Notes under the pieces: model-generated
The model's input: only the letters and a program-made list of their open reading frames with translations
What the model was told of the DNA's origin: nothing
Databases searched by the model: none
Made by a program: the position numbers and the translations under genes
Shown: piece after piece, positions 7,259-15,072 of the stretch
Numbering within the stretch: position 1 is the stretch's first letter
Layout: the number at the start of each line of letters is the position of its first letter
NCBI RefSeq assembly: GCF_007991755.1
Contig: NZ_BJYY01000004.1
Coordinates: forward strand, 34,231 to 98,230
Source: Cellulomonas aerilata
GTDB lineage: Bacteria; Actinomycetota; Actinomycetes; Actinomycetales; Cellulomonadaceae
DNA length: 64,000 bases
Direction: 5' to 3'

Positions 7259-8917
7259 GTGGTCACCGAAGCGGTCGGGCCCGGGGCCGGGCGCCCGGGG
7301 CACGACGACGGCGCGGCGTTCGCTGCCGTGGACCTGGGCGCCTCGAGCGGGCGCGTCATCGTGGGTCGCGTGCTGGGGCCACCCGGGGACCAGCGCGTCG
7401 AGCTGCACGAGGTGAACCGGTTCCCCAACACCCCGGTCGTCGTCGGTCGGCGGGCCGCCGTCAGCGCGGGCGGTGCGGGCGGCGCAGACGGTGCGGGCGG
7501 AGCGGACGGCGCGGGCGGCGCCGACGGGGTGGGCGGAGCAGGCGGCGCCGACGCGACCACGCTGCACTGGGACGTCCTGGCGCTGTACCGCGGCGTCCTC
7601 GACGGGCTGCGGGCGGCGACCCGGGAGGCCGGCACGCTCGCCGGGGTCGGGATCGACTCCTGGGCGGTGGACTACGGCCTGCTCGACGCCGACGGCGCGC
7701 TGCTCGGCAACCCGGTGCACTACCGGGACCCCCGCACCGCCGGGGTCGCCGAGCGGGTGTTCCGGACCGTGCCGGCGGCCGACCTGTACGCGCGGACGGG
7801 CCTGCAGGTCCTGCCGTTCAACACGGTGTTCCAGCTCGTGGCGGCCACCGGCAGCGCGCAGCTGGGTGCGGCGCGGCGGCTGCTCCTCGTCCCGGACCTG
7901 CTGGCCTACTGGCTGACGGGGGAGGAGGGGGCCGAGGTCACCAACGCCTCGACCACCGGGCTGCTCGACGTCACGACCCGGACCTGGGCGACCGACCTCG
8001 CGGCGACGCTCGGCATCGACGCCGCGCTCCTGCCGACGGTCCGGGAGGCGGGGTCGACGATCGGCACCGTGCGTCCGGACGTGCTCGCCGCCATCGGCCA
8101 CCACGGCCCGCTGCCGGTCCTCGCCGTCGGGTCGCACGACACCGCGTCCGCGGTGGTCGGCGTCCCGGCGGTGGGCGAGCGCGGTGAGGGAGGCGGCGAC
8201 TTCGCGTACATCTCGTGCGGGACGTGGTCCCTGGTCGGGCTGGAGCTCGACGGGCCGGTGCTCACCGAGGCGAGCCGGGCGGCGAACTTCACCAACGAGC
8301 TCGGGGTCGACGGCACGGTCCGCTACCTGCGCAACGTCATGGGCCTGTGGGTGCTGTCGGAGTCGATCCGCACCTGGGACGCCGCCGGTCTGCCCGCCGA
8401 CCTGGCGGACCTGCTCGCCGCGGCTGCCCGGGTACCGGCGCTGACCACCGTGGTCGACGTCGACGACGCTGCCTTCCTGCCGCCGGGGGACATGCCGTCC
8501 CGGATCGCCGCGGCTGCGGTCGCGTCCGGGCAGACGCCGCCGCAGTCCCAGGCGGAGACGGTCCGCTGCGTCCTGGACTCCCTCGCGCTGGCGTACCGCC
8601 GGGCGGTCCGTGAGGCGGCCCGGCTGAGCGGTCGCACGGTCGACGTCGTGCACGTGGTCGGCGGCGGGGTCCGCAACGAGCTGCTGTGCCAGCTCACCGC
8701 CGACGCGACCGGCTTGCCCGTCGTCGCCGGCCCGGTGGAGGCGGCGGCCCTGGGCAACGTGCTGGTCCAGGCCCGGGCGGCCGGTGTGCTGGACGGCGAT
8801 CTCGCCGCCCTGCGCGCCGTCGGCGCCCGAGGGCAGCACCTGCGGCGCTACGAGCCCGGCGTGCTCGTGCGGGACGAGTCCCGCTGGGACGCCGCCGAGG
8901 CCCGCCTGCACCCCTGA
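7259..8917 (+). CDS. rhaB: Rhamnulokinase (FGGY family)
   Basis: A 552-residue FGGY carbohydrate kinase that phosphorylates L-rhamnulose at C1. Family motifs visible are AAVDLGASSGRVIVG (ATPase phosphate loop 1), GVGIDSWAVDYGLLD, the substrate-side HYRDPRT, FAYISCGTWSLVGLEL, and VVGGGVRNELLCQLTADATG (adenosine-binding region). It is longer than the usual 480-490 residues. One cause is a Gly/Ala/Asp-only insert at residues about 69-99, encoded by near-repeats at 7463-7555. GTG 7259 lies 5 bases after the rhaEW stop. It is the last gene of the rhamnose operon, and 61-bp palindromic repeats begin 29 bases later. Confidence 0.9.
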   Translation: MVTEAVGPGAGRPGHDDGAAFAAVDLGASSGRVIVGRVLGPPGDQRVELHEVNRFPNTPVVVGRRAAVSAGGAGGADGAGGADGAGGADGVGGAGGADATTLHWDVLALYRGVLDGLRAATREAGTLAGVGIDSWAVDYGLLDADGALLGNPVHYRDPRTAGVAERVFRTVPAADLYARTGLQVLPFNTVFQLVAATGSAQLGAARRLLLVPDLLAYWLTGEEGAEVTNASTTGLLDVTTRTWATDLAATLGIDAALLPTVREAGSTIGTVRPDVLAAIGHHGPLPVLAVGSHDTASAVVGVPAVGERGEGGGDFAYISCGTWSLVGLELDGPVLTEASRAANFTNELGVDGTVRYLRNVMGLWVLSESIRTWDAAGLPADLADLLAAAARVPALTTVVDVDDAAFLPPGDMPSRIAAAAVASGQTPPQSQAETVRCVLDSLALAYRRAVREAARLSGRTVDVVHVVGGGVRNELLCQLTADATGLPVVAGPVEAAALGNVLVQARAAGVLDGDLAALRAVGARGQHLRRYEPGVLVRDESRWDAAEARLHP

Positions 8918-8946
8918 CCCGCCCGCGCCGCGCTACCCCTCCCCTC

Positions 8947-9219
8947 GCCGAGTGCGACGTTCCGGACCCTTGAGCGCAACTCAAGGGTCCACGACGTCGC
9001 ACTCGGCGGGAAGCGCAATCTCGGACGGCGCGAATGCGTTCGGAACGTCGCACTCGGCGCCGGAGCGCACTCGGACGTGCGTCCGTGCCGAGTGCGACGG
9101 TTCGGACCCTTGGGCGCCGCGCATGCGTCCAAGACGTCGCACTCGGACGTGCGTCGGTGCCGAGTGCGACGTTTCGGACCCGTGAGTGCGGTCGAGGGGT
9201 CCAGGACGTCGCTCTCGGC
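8947..9219. repeat. Cluster of 61-bp palindromic repeats
   Basis: Three full copies occur at 8947-9007, 9087-9147 and 9159-9219, each 61 bp. Each begins GCCGAGTGCGACG and ends with the complementary CGTCGCACTCGG-type arm. Copy 1 has a perfect 14-bp outer stem, a 3x3 internal loop, an 11-bp inner stem (GGACCCTTGAG) and a 5-base loop. Copies 3 and 4 are 72 bp apart with an 11-base spacer. Isolated right arms remain at 9045-9058 and 9067-9074. The region lies between convergent-free neighbours (the rhaB end and a new operon) and has no credible coding frame. It looks like a mobile or REP-type palindromic element family; I saw no copies elsewhere in the window. Confidence 0.85.
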
Positions 9220-9237
9220 CGCTGGCGAGCGCCCGCG

Positions 9238-9253
9238 CGGAAAGCGCTTGCCG
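9238..9253. promoter_or_regulatory. LacI-type operator before the SDR-flavoprotein operon
   Basis: CGGAAAGCGCTTGCCG matches the classical LacI-family consensus TGGAAAGCGCTTTCCA at 13 of 16 positions. It closely resembles the site at 16311-16326 before the divergent arm of the locus. It overlaps a weak -35 candidate TTGCCG (9249-9254) and lies about 85 bases upstream of the SDR start. Confidence 0.6.
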
Positions 9254-9337
9254 GGACGGCTCTCGGCGTGGCACCATCGGGGTGCGGCCGGGGGTCGCGG
9301 CGGGGACGACGACGACTCGACGTGAGGGTGGGGCACC

Positions 9338-10123
9338 ATGCCGGCAGTGGCTCTGGTCACCGGAGGTAATCGCGGGATCGGGCTGGGGATCACCCGGCAG
9401 CTGCTCGAGGACGGGTTCGCCGTCTCCGTCCTGGCCACCCGCGAGGAGCCCGCGGACGTGCTGGCCGAGCTGCGCGAGCTGGCCGGCGCCGACGACCGGG
9501 TCCGGTACGTGCGCGGCTCGGTCGCTGACCCGGCCGACCACGCGCGCTACGTGCAGGACGCCGTCGACGCGTGGGGCCGGCTCGACGTCCTGGTCAACAA
9601 CGCCGGCGTCGCGCCGTCGGTGCGGGACGACATCCTGGACGCCGGCACCGAGAGCTTCGACCGCGTGCTCGGCATCAACCTGCGCGGTCCGTACTTCCTG
9701 ACCCAGACCTTCGCGCGGGCCGTGCTCGACCTGCGCGGGCCGCTCGACGCCCTGCCGGACCGTCCGGTCGCGACGATCGTCAACGTCTCGTCGATCTCCG
9801 CCACGACGGTGTCGACCAACCGCGGCGACTACTGCATCTCCAAGGCCGGCGTCGCGATGGCCACGCAGCTGTGGGCCGCGCGCCTGGCGCCGGAGGGGAT
9901 CGTCGTCTACGAGGTCCGTCCCGGCGTCATCGCGACCGACATGACCGCCGGCGTGACCGAGAAGTACGACGCGCTGTTCTCCGGCGGCATGGCGCCGATG
10001 CCCCGGTGGGGCAAGCCGGCCGACGTCGGCGGCGCGGTCCGCATGCTCGTGCGGGGGGAGGCGCCGTACTCGACCGGTGAGGTCTTCCACGTCGACGGCG
10101 GCATGCACATCGCCCGGCTCTGA
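9338..10123 (+). CDS. Short-chain dehydrogenase/reductase (FabG-like, sugar locus)
   Basis: A 261-residue classical SDR. It has VTGGNRGIGLGI (Gly-rich NAD(P) loop, residues about 8-19), VNNAG (about 88) and the catalytic Ser in NVSSIS followed by the YCISK Tyr/Lys pair. Annotation pipelines would call it 3-ketoacyl-ACP reductase, but no fatty-acid genes are nearby. It shares an upstream LacI-type operator with a sugar-oxidation locus and precedes a flavoprotein by 95 bases on the same strand. A sugar or polyol dehydrogenase role is therefore more likely. GAGGGTGGGG precedes ATG 9338 and serves as the ribosome site. Confidence 0.85.
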   Translation: MPAVALVTGGNRGIGLGITRQLLEDGFAVSVLATREEPADVLAELRELAGADDRVRYVRGSVADPADHARYVQDAVDAWGRLDVLVNNAGVAPSVRDDILDAGTESFDRVLGINLRGPYFLTQTFARAVLDLRGPLDALPDRPVATIVNVSSISATTVSTNRGDYCISKAGVAMATQLWAARLAPEGIVVYEVRPGVIATDMTAGVTEKYDALFSGGMAPMPRWGKPADVGGAVRMLVRGEAPYSTGEVFHVDGGMHIARL

Positions 10124-10218
10124 CGCCGTCCACCACAAGCCGCGCGCGCCGCCGCACACCGCTGACGTCCCGCTCACGCACGCTGCCGTACCCGAGCCGT
10201 ACCCGAGGAGATCGACCG

Positions 10219-12291
10219 ATGACCGCCCACGAGCCCGAGACCCTGACGATCGCCGGGCGTGCCGTCCCGGTGGTGACCGCCAACACCGTCGTCGTCGGCA
10301 CCGGCTCGGCGGGGTTCTGCGCCGCCGACCGGCTCTGGGAGTTCGGTCAGACCGACCTCGTCATGGTGACCGACAAGGTCGGGGCGGGCGCCTCCCGCAA
10401 TGCGGGCTCGGACAAGCAGACCTACTACAAGATGACCCTGTCCGGCGGTGACGGGGACTCCGTGCGCGAGATGGCCGAGACCCTGTTCTCCGGCGGCGCG
10501 ATGGACGGCGACAACGCCCTGTGCGAGGCGGCGCTGTCCGCCCGCGGGTTCCTGCGGCTGTGCGAGCTCGGGGTGCCCTTCCCGCAGAACCGGTACGGGG
10601 AGTTCATCGGCTACAAGACCGACCACGACCCGCGTCGTCGCGCGACGTCGGTCGGGCCGTACACCTCGCGGTCGATGGTCGAGCAGCTGGAGAAGAAGGT
10701 CGCCCGCAACGGCACCCGGATCTTCGACGACTGCCGCGTGGTGGACCTGATCGTCCAGGACGGGGAGATCGCGGGGCTGCTCGTGCTGCGCACCGACGTG
10801 CGCACCGGCCTGCCCGACGACGGCGACGCGGAGAGCCCGTTCCTGCTGTTCCGCTGCACGAACATCGTCTACGCCACCGGCGGCCCCGCCGGGCTGTACG
10901 CCACCCGCGTCTTCCCCAACGGCCAGTGGGGCGCGTCCGGGGCCGCCTACCGGGCCGGCGTGCACGGCAAGAACGTCACCGAGTGGCAGTTCGGCCTCGC
11001 CTCGACCAAGCCTCGCTGGAACGTCTCCGGCACGTACATGCAGGTGCTCCCGCGCTTCGTCTCCACCGACGCCGACGGCGGGGACGAGCGCGAGTTCCTC
11101 ACCGAGGCCATCCCCGACTACGGCCGCCAGCTCTCGATGATCTTCCTCAAGGGCTACCAGTGGCCGTTCGACGTCCGCAAGGCGCTGGACGGGTCCTCGC
11201 TGATCGACCTCCTCGTCTACCGCGAGACCGTCCTGCGCGGGCGGCGGGTGTTCCTGGACTTCCGCCGCAACCCCGTGCGCGACGAGTTCGACCCGAGCGC
11301 GCTGGCGCCCGAGGCGCGGGAGTACCTGGAGAGGGCCGGCGTCCTGTTCGGCACGCCGATCGAGCGCCTGAAGACCATGAACCTGCCCGCCTACGAGTTC
11401 TACCTCAACAAGAACCCGTACGTGGACCTCGCGACCGAGCTGCTCGAGGTCGACGTGTGCGCGCAGCACAACAACGGCGGCCTGGTTGTGGACGCCTGGT
11501 GGCAGTCCAACGTGGCCGGGTTCTTCCCGGTCGGCGAGGCCGGCGGGGCCCACGGGGTGTACCGGCCCGGCGGCGCGGCGCTCAACAGCGGGCAGGTCGG
11601 TGCAACGCGCGCGGCGCAGTTCATCGCGGTCCAGCGCGCGACGTCGCCGCTGGACAAGGACCGCTTCGCCGCGGCCGCCGAGCCCGTGCTCCGCGGTGCG
11701 CAGGAGCTGATCGGTCGTGCGACGGCACGGGCCGCGGCGGGCGTGCCGGACAACACCGGCGACCTGCTGCGCGACGTCGGCGAGCTGATGAGCGCCAAGG
11801 CCGGCCCGGTCCGGTCCGCGCAGTCGATCCACGAGGCGCTCGTGCAGGTCCACGACTGGCTCGCGCGGTACGACGACCTGGTGACCGCCGACGTGTCGTC
11901 GCGCAGGGCGGTCAACCGCACGTTCCTCGTCCGGGACATCCTCACGACGGCGTACGTCTACCTGTCGGCGATGGCGGACTACGTGGCGCACGGCGGCCGT
12001 TCGCGCGGGTCGGTGCTCTACACCGACGCGGAGGGCTCGCTGCCCGTCGTCGGGCACGGACCGGACGCCCGCAGCGAGCTCGACCTGCCCGAGCTGTTCC
12101 GGTTCCGGCTGGACGGGGGAGCGCTCGACGGCGAGATCCAGGAGGCCGCCTGGGCGCCGCCGGACTCGGGGGGCTCCGACGGGGCGGGCACGGCCGACTT
12201 CGTGTGGCGCCCCGTGCGCCCGATCCCCGAGGACGACGACTTCTTCGAGAACGTCTGGCGCGACTACCGCGAGCACCGCAACATCTACTGA
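10219..12291 (+). CDS. FAD-dependent oxidoreductase of the fumarate reductase/SdhA-like superfamily
   Basis: A 690-residue flavoprotein with an N-terminal dinucleotide-binding motif VVVGTGSAGFCAADRL and a middle FAD-contact segment NIVYATGGPAG. A late FAD-binding motif reads FFPVGEAGGAHGVYRPGGAALNSG, the arrangement of FAD_binding_2 proteins. The C-terminal part matches the helical domain of SdhA/FrdA/NadB relatives, but no iron-sulfur or cytochrome partner gene is adjacent. A soluble, unusual substrate oxidation is therefore more likely than respiratory succinate chemistry. GAGGAG precedes ATG 10219. It is probably cotranscribed with the SDR gene. The substrate is unknown; linkage to Gfo/Idh and isomerase genes suggests a sugar or cyclitol derivative. 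Confidence 0.85.
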   Translation: MTAHEPETLTIAGRAVPVVTANTVVVGTGSAGFCAADRLWEFGQTDLVMVTDKVGAGASRNAGSDKQTYYKMTLSGGDGDSVREMAETLFSGGAMDGDNALCEAALSARGFLRLCELGVPFPQNRYGEFIGYKTDHDPRRRATSVGPYTSRSMVEQLEKKVARNGTRIFDDCRVVDLIVQDGEIAGLLVLRTDVRTGLPDDGDAESPFLLFRCTNIVYATGGPAGLYATRVFPNGQWGASGAAYRAGVHGKNVTEWQFGLASTKPRWNVSGTYMQVLPRFVSTDADGGDEREFLTEAIPDYGRQLSMIFLKGYQWPFDVRKALDGSSLIDLLVYRETVLRGRRVFLDFRRNPVRDEFDPSALAPEAREYLERAGVLFGTPIERLKTMNLPAYEFYLNKNPYVDLATELLEVDVCAQHNNGGLVVDAWWQSNVAGFFPVGEAGGAHGVYRPGGAALNSGQVGATRAAQFIAVQRATSPLDKDRFAAAAEPVLRGAQELIGRATARAAAGVPDNTGDLLRDVGELMSAKAGPVRSAQSIHEALVQVHDWLARYDDLVTADVSSRRAVNRTFLVRDILTTAYVYLSAMADYVAHGGRSRGSVLYTDAEGSLPVVGHGPDARSELDLPELFRFRLDGGALDGEIQEAAWAPPDSGGSDGAGTADFVWRPVRPIPEDDDFFENVWRDYREHRNIY

Positions 12292-12511
12292 CGCCGGCGC
12301 GCGCCGAGGGGACACGCGGCGCGAGCAGGACGACCCGACCCGGGGGGTGCCCTCCGGCGGTGACGGGAGCGCCCGTCTCCAAGCCCCCACCCGGTTCACG
12401 TCGACGGCCGGCGGCTCCTCGGTGAGGCGCACCGGGACGCGGGCCGAGGCGTGACCCGGCTGCACCCGGATCCCGTCGGGCGCCGTCACCAGGGCGAGCG
12501 CTTCGGTCGCC

Positions 12512-12517
12512 TACGCT
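12512..12517 (+). promoter_or_regulatory. -10 box of a predicted leaderless transcript (propeller gene)
   Basis: TACGCT lies 6 bases before ATG 12524, so transcription is expected to begin at or next to the start codon. No ribosome site precedes the ATG, consistent with leaderless translation. Confidence 0.55.
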
Positions 12518-12523
12518 CGCCAG

Positions 12524-14113
12524 ATGGCACGTGGCCGTGGCGACATGCAGGACGTCGAGCTCGTCGAGGCCGTCGACGACGCCGGCACCCGGGCCACCAC
12601 GTCGCCGAGCGAGCGCCTCCGGGTTGCCCCGGACACCCCGGATGCCCTCGACACCCCAGAGGGCCCGGACGACCCCGACGCCCCTCCCACCACCCACCGC
12701 ACGACCCCGTCGCCCGCGGCCCGGGCCCGTCTGCGCAGGGCGGTGGCCGTCCTGGTCGCCGTCGTGCTCGCCGTCGCGGCGACGTCCTCCCTCGTGCAGT
12801 CCCGTCGCGACGCCGCGCGGCTGCGTGCCCTGGCCGACGTCCCCGGCGTCATGGCGCCGCTCTCCGGCCCCGTGACGGAGCTGTGGCGGACGGACGGGTG
12901 GCCGGTGGCCCCGCCGAGCGAGGTGGGCGGTCTCCTCGTCACGGTCCTCGCCACGCCGTCGCCGGGGCTGGAGGCGGTCGGGATCGAGCCGCGGACCGGC
13001 GAGGTCGTCTGGCGCACGACGCTGCGGGCGCGGGCGCCGGAGGAGGTGCCCGCGGAGTGCGTCGTCCCGGGAGCGCCGTGGCCGGCGGACGGCGCGGCCA
13101 CGGACGCGGCGGACACCGCACCCGGCGACCGACCCGTCCTGGTCTGCGTCGTGGCGGACGAGGTGGCGACGGCCACGGAGGGCCGCAACCTGGACTCGTT
13201 CGTCCACCCCGTGCGGTCCCGGCTCGTGGTGATGGACGCGGTGAGCGGGGAGCTGCTGGCCGACGACCCGGTGGGGAGTCCGGCCGGTGTCGCGTCGGCG
13301 GGCACGGACCTGCTGCTCGGGACCGTGGACGCCGACGGACGTCCCCGGGTGACGAGGAGCGACCCACGCAGCGGCGAGGTGCACTGGACGTTCACGTCAC
13401 CCGAGCCGGTCCCGGCGGACCAGTTCGGGCTGCGCCGGATCGCGCTGCGGAGCCAGGACGGCGTCGTCGTGGCGGACGCCGGGCCGGTATGGGTCCTCTC
13501 CGCGGACGGGGAGGTGCTGCGGGCGCTGCCGGGGACCGTGGATCCCTTCGACGGGCACACCACGGTCGTCGCGGGCGGCCGGTTCCTGGCCCGCACCACG
13601 CTCGGGAGCACGGACGTCACCACCGAGCTCGTCGAGGTCGCCACCGGACGGTCCCAGACGGTCGAGGGCTTCGTCGACGGCTCGGTGCCGGACGACCGCT
13701 CGCTGCCGGACGTCGTGCTGGTCTCACCGGTCCAGGGCGGGGGCCTGCAGGCGCACGACGTCGGGACCGGCGCGCCGCGGTGGACCCTGGAAGGGCACGA
13801 CACCAGCCCGCCGATGATCCTGGACGAGCGGGTCGTGAGCATCGACGGGTCGCGCGTGGAGTCGGTCGACGGCGTCTCTGGAGCGGTCGTGTGGTCCACC
13901 GAGGTGGCCGGGCTCGCGGCGTCCGCGATGGTCACCGACGGCGAGGTGGTGATCGTGACGACCAACTCGGCCACCGACGGCACGCTGGTCGCGGTGGACC
14001 TCGACGACGGACGCCAGGTCTGGTCCGCGCCCCTCGACGACCAGCACTACCTCTTCGTCCACGAGCGCCGGCTGTTCGGGTACGGGTCCACCGGCCTCAT
14101 CGCCATCGGGTGA
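12524..14113 (+). CDS. Membrane-anchored PQQ-like beta-propeller protein
   Basis: A 529-residue protein with an acidic, Pro/Thr-rich N-terminus (1-70) and one membrane segment at about 72-92. A large extracytoplasmic region follows, with repeated blades of the type AVGIEPRTGEVVWRT, LVAVDLDDGRQVWSAPL and VESVDGVSGAVVWSTEV, the signature of PQQ_2-like propellers. Such proteins are often surface-bound scaffolds without PQQ; no cofactor residues can be assigned. The start at ATG 12524 is supported by a -10 box 6 bases upstream; ATG 12545 is an alternative. It lies between the two arms of the second sugar locus and converges on the epimerase gene, so its relation to that locus is unclear. Confidence 0.75.
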   Translation: MARGRGDMQDVELVEAVDDAGTRATTSPSERLRVAPDTPDALDTPEGPDDPDAPPTTHRTTPSPAARARLRRAVAVLVAVVLAVAATSSLVQSRRDAARLRALADVPGVMAPLSGPVTELWRTDGWPVAPPSEVGGLLVTVLATPSPGLEAVGIEPRTGEVVWRTTLRARAPEEVPAECVVPGAPWPADGAATDAADTAPGDRPVLVCVVADEVATATEGRNLDSFVHPVRSRLVVMDAVSGELLADDPVGSPAGVASAGTDLLLGTVDADGRPRVTRSDPRSGEVHWTFTSPEPVPADQFGLRRIALRSQDGVVVADAGPVWVLSADGEVLRALPGTVDPFDGHTTVVAGGRFLARTTLGSTDVTTELVEVATGRSQTVEGFVDGSVPDDRSLPDVVLVSPVQGGGLQAHDVGTGAPRWTLEGHDTSPPMILDERVVSIDGSRVESVDGVSGAVVWSTEVAGLAASAMVTDGEVVIVTTNSATDGTLVAVDLDDGRQVWSAPLDDQHYLFVHERRLFGYGSTGLIAIG

Positions 14114-14136
14114 GCCCGCGCGACGCCGTCGTGCCC

Positions 14137-15072
14137 TCAGGCCGTCGGCGGCGTCAGCGCGGGCAGGACGTGACGGACGTAGCGGTCCTTCATGACCCGC
14201 AGGACCTCGTCACCTGGGGTGTCCCAGATCGCCTGGTTGAAGATCTCGACCTCGACGTCGCCGGTGTAGCCCGCCTCGGTCACCCAGCGACCGATCGAGG
14301 TGAAGTCGACGTACCCGTCGCCCATGTACCCGCGCGACAGCAGCGGGTCGGACGCGAGCGGCAGGATCCAGTCGCACACCTGGTACGACGCCAGCCGGCC
14401 CTGCTCGCCGGCCCGCAGGATCTGGGCTCGCAGCTCCGGGTCCCACCACAGATGATAGGTGTCGACGACGACGCCGACGGCGTGGGCCGGGTGGGGCTGC
14501 GCGAGGTCCAGCGCCTGGCCGAGGGTCGAGATGACCGCGCGGTCGGCGGCGAAGATCGGGTGCAGCGGCTCGAGCACGAGCCGCACGCCGTGCTCGACCG
14601 CGAACGGCACGAGCTCCCCGATCCGGTCCGCCACCCGCTGCCGGGCGGCGACGAGGTCGCGGTCGCCGTGGGGGAGCGCGGGGCCGCCCGGTGCGCTGGC
14701 GGCGGGGAGCCCGCCGACCACCATGATCAGCTCGGACGTCCCGAGCGTGGCGGCCTCAACGACCGCGGCCCGGTTGTCCTCCAGGGCGGCCCTGGTGCCG
14801 ACCTCGTCGGACGCGGTGAGGAACCCGCCTCGGCACAGCGACGACACGCGCAGCCCGGCGTCGCGGACCAGGGCCGCGGACTCCGCCAGACCGGCCTCCT
14901 CGACGCGGTCGCGCCACAGACCGATGGCGCCGAGCCCGGCACGCACCGTGCCGTCGACGGCCTGCGCGAGCGTCCAGGACTTCGTCGTCGCGGTGTTCAG
15001 CGACAGGCGCGAGACGTCGGCGCCCGCCTCACCGGCCGGGGTGGCGGCCTCCATGACGGCGGCCCCGCTCAC
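14137..15072 (-). CDS. Sugar phosphate isomerase/epimerase (AP-endonuclease 2-like TIM barrel)
   Basis: A 311-residue TIM-barrel protein of the xylose isomerase-like family. Metal-ligand segments are visible as RLVLEPLHP (Glu), VVVDTYHLWWDPEL (Asp, His) and GDVEVEIFNQ (Glu). The family isomerises or epimerises free or keto-sugars, inosose or hydroxypyruvate. GTG 15072 is chosen because it overlaps the stop of the upstream dehydrogenase in a GTGA tetranucleotide, a sign of translational coupling. ATG 15054 is an alternative. It forms a two-gene operon with the Gfo/Idh gene under an operator at 16311-16326. A dehydrogenase plus isomerase pair is typical of oxidative sugar or cyclitol degradation; the substrate is unknown. 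Confidence 0.85.
   Translation of the reverse strand: MSGAAVMEAATPAGEAGADVSRLSLNTATTKSWTLAQAVDGTVRAGLGAIGLWRDRVEEAGLAESAALVRDAGLRVSSLCRGGFLTASDEVGTRAALEDNRAAVVEAATLGTSELIMVVGGLPAASAPGGPALPHGDRDLVAARQRVADRIGELVPFAVEHGVRLVLEPLHPIFAADRAVISTLGQALDLAQPHPAHAVGVVVDTYHLWWDPELRAQILRAGEQGRLASYQVCDWILPLASDPLLSRGYMGDGYVDFTSIGRWVTEAGYTGDVEVEIFNQAIWDTPGDEVLRVMKDRYVRHVLPALTPPTA

Larger units (their letters stand above)
8918..9337. other. Intergenic region holding repeats and an operator
   Basis: 420 bases without a gene. Bases 8947-9219 are occupied by palindromic repeats that may also terminate the rhamnose transcript. Bases 9238-9253 hold a LacI-type operator. The remainder forms the leader of the SDR gene. 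Confidence 0.8.

Noticed and set aside
8947..9219. Possible CRISPR array
   Set aside because: Units are 61-bp imperfect palindromes with an 11-base spacer and variable interiors, with no short identical repeats separated by unique 30-40-base spacers and no cas genes nearby.
8981..10177. Open frames on both strands running through the palindromic repeats, with recurring ECDV-type peptides
   Set aside because: The repeated peptide arises from the repeated DNA arms in several frames and on both strands. There is no ribosome site, and the frame continues as antisense of the SDR gene.
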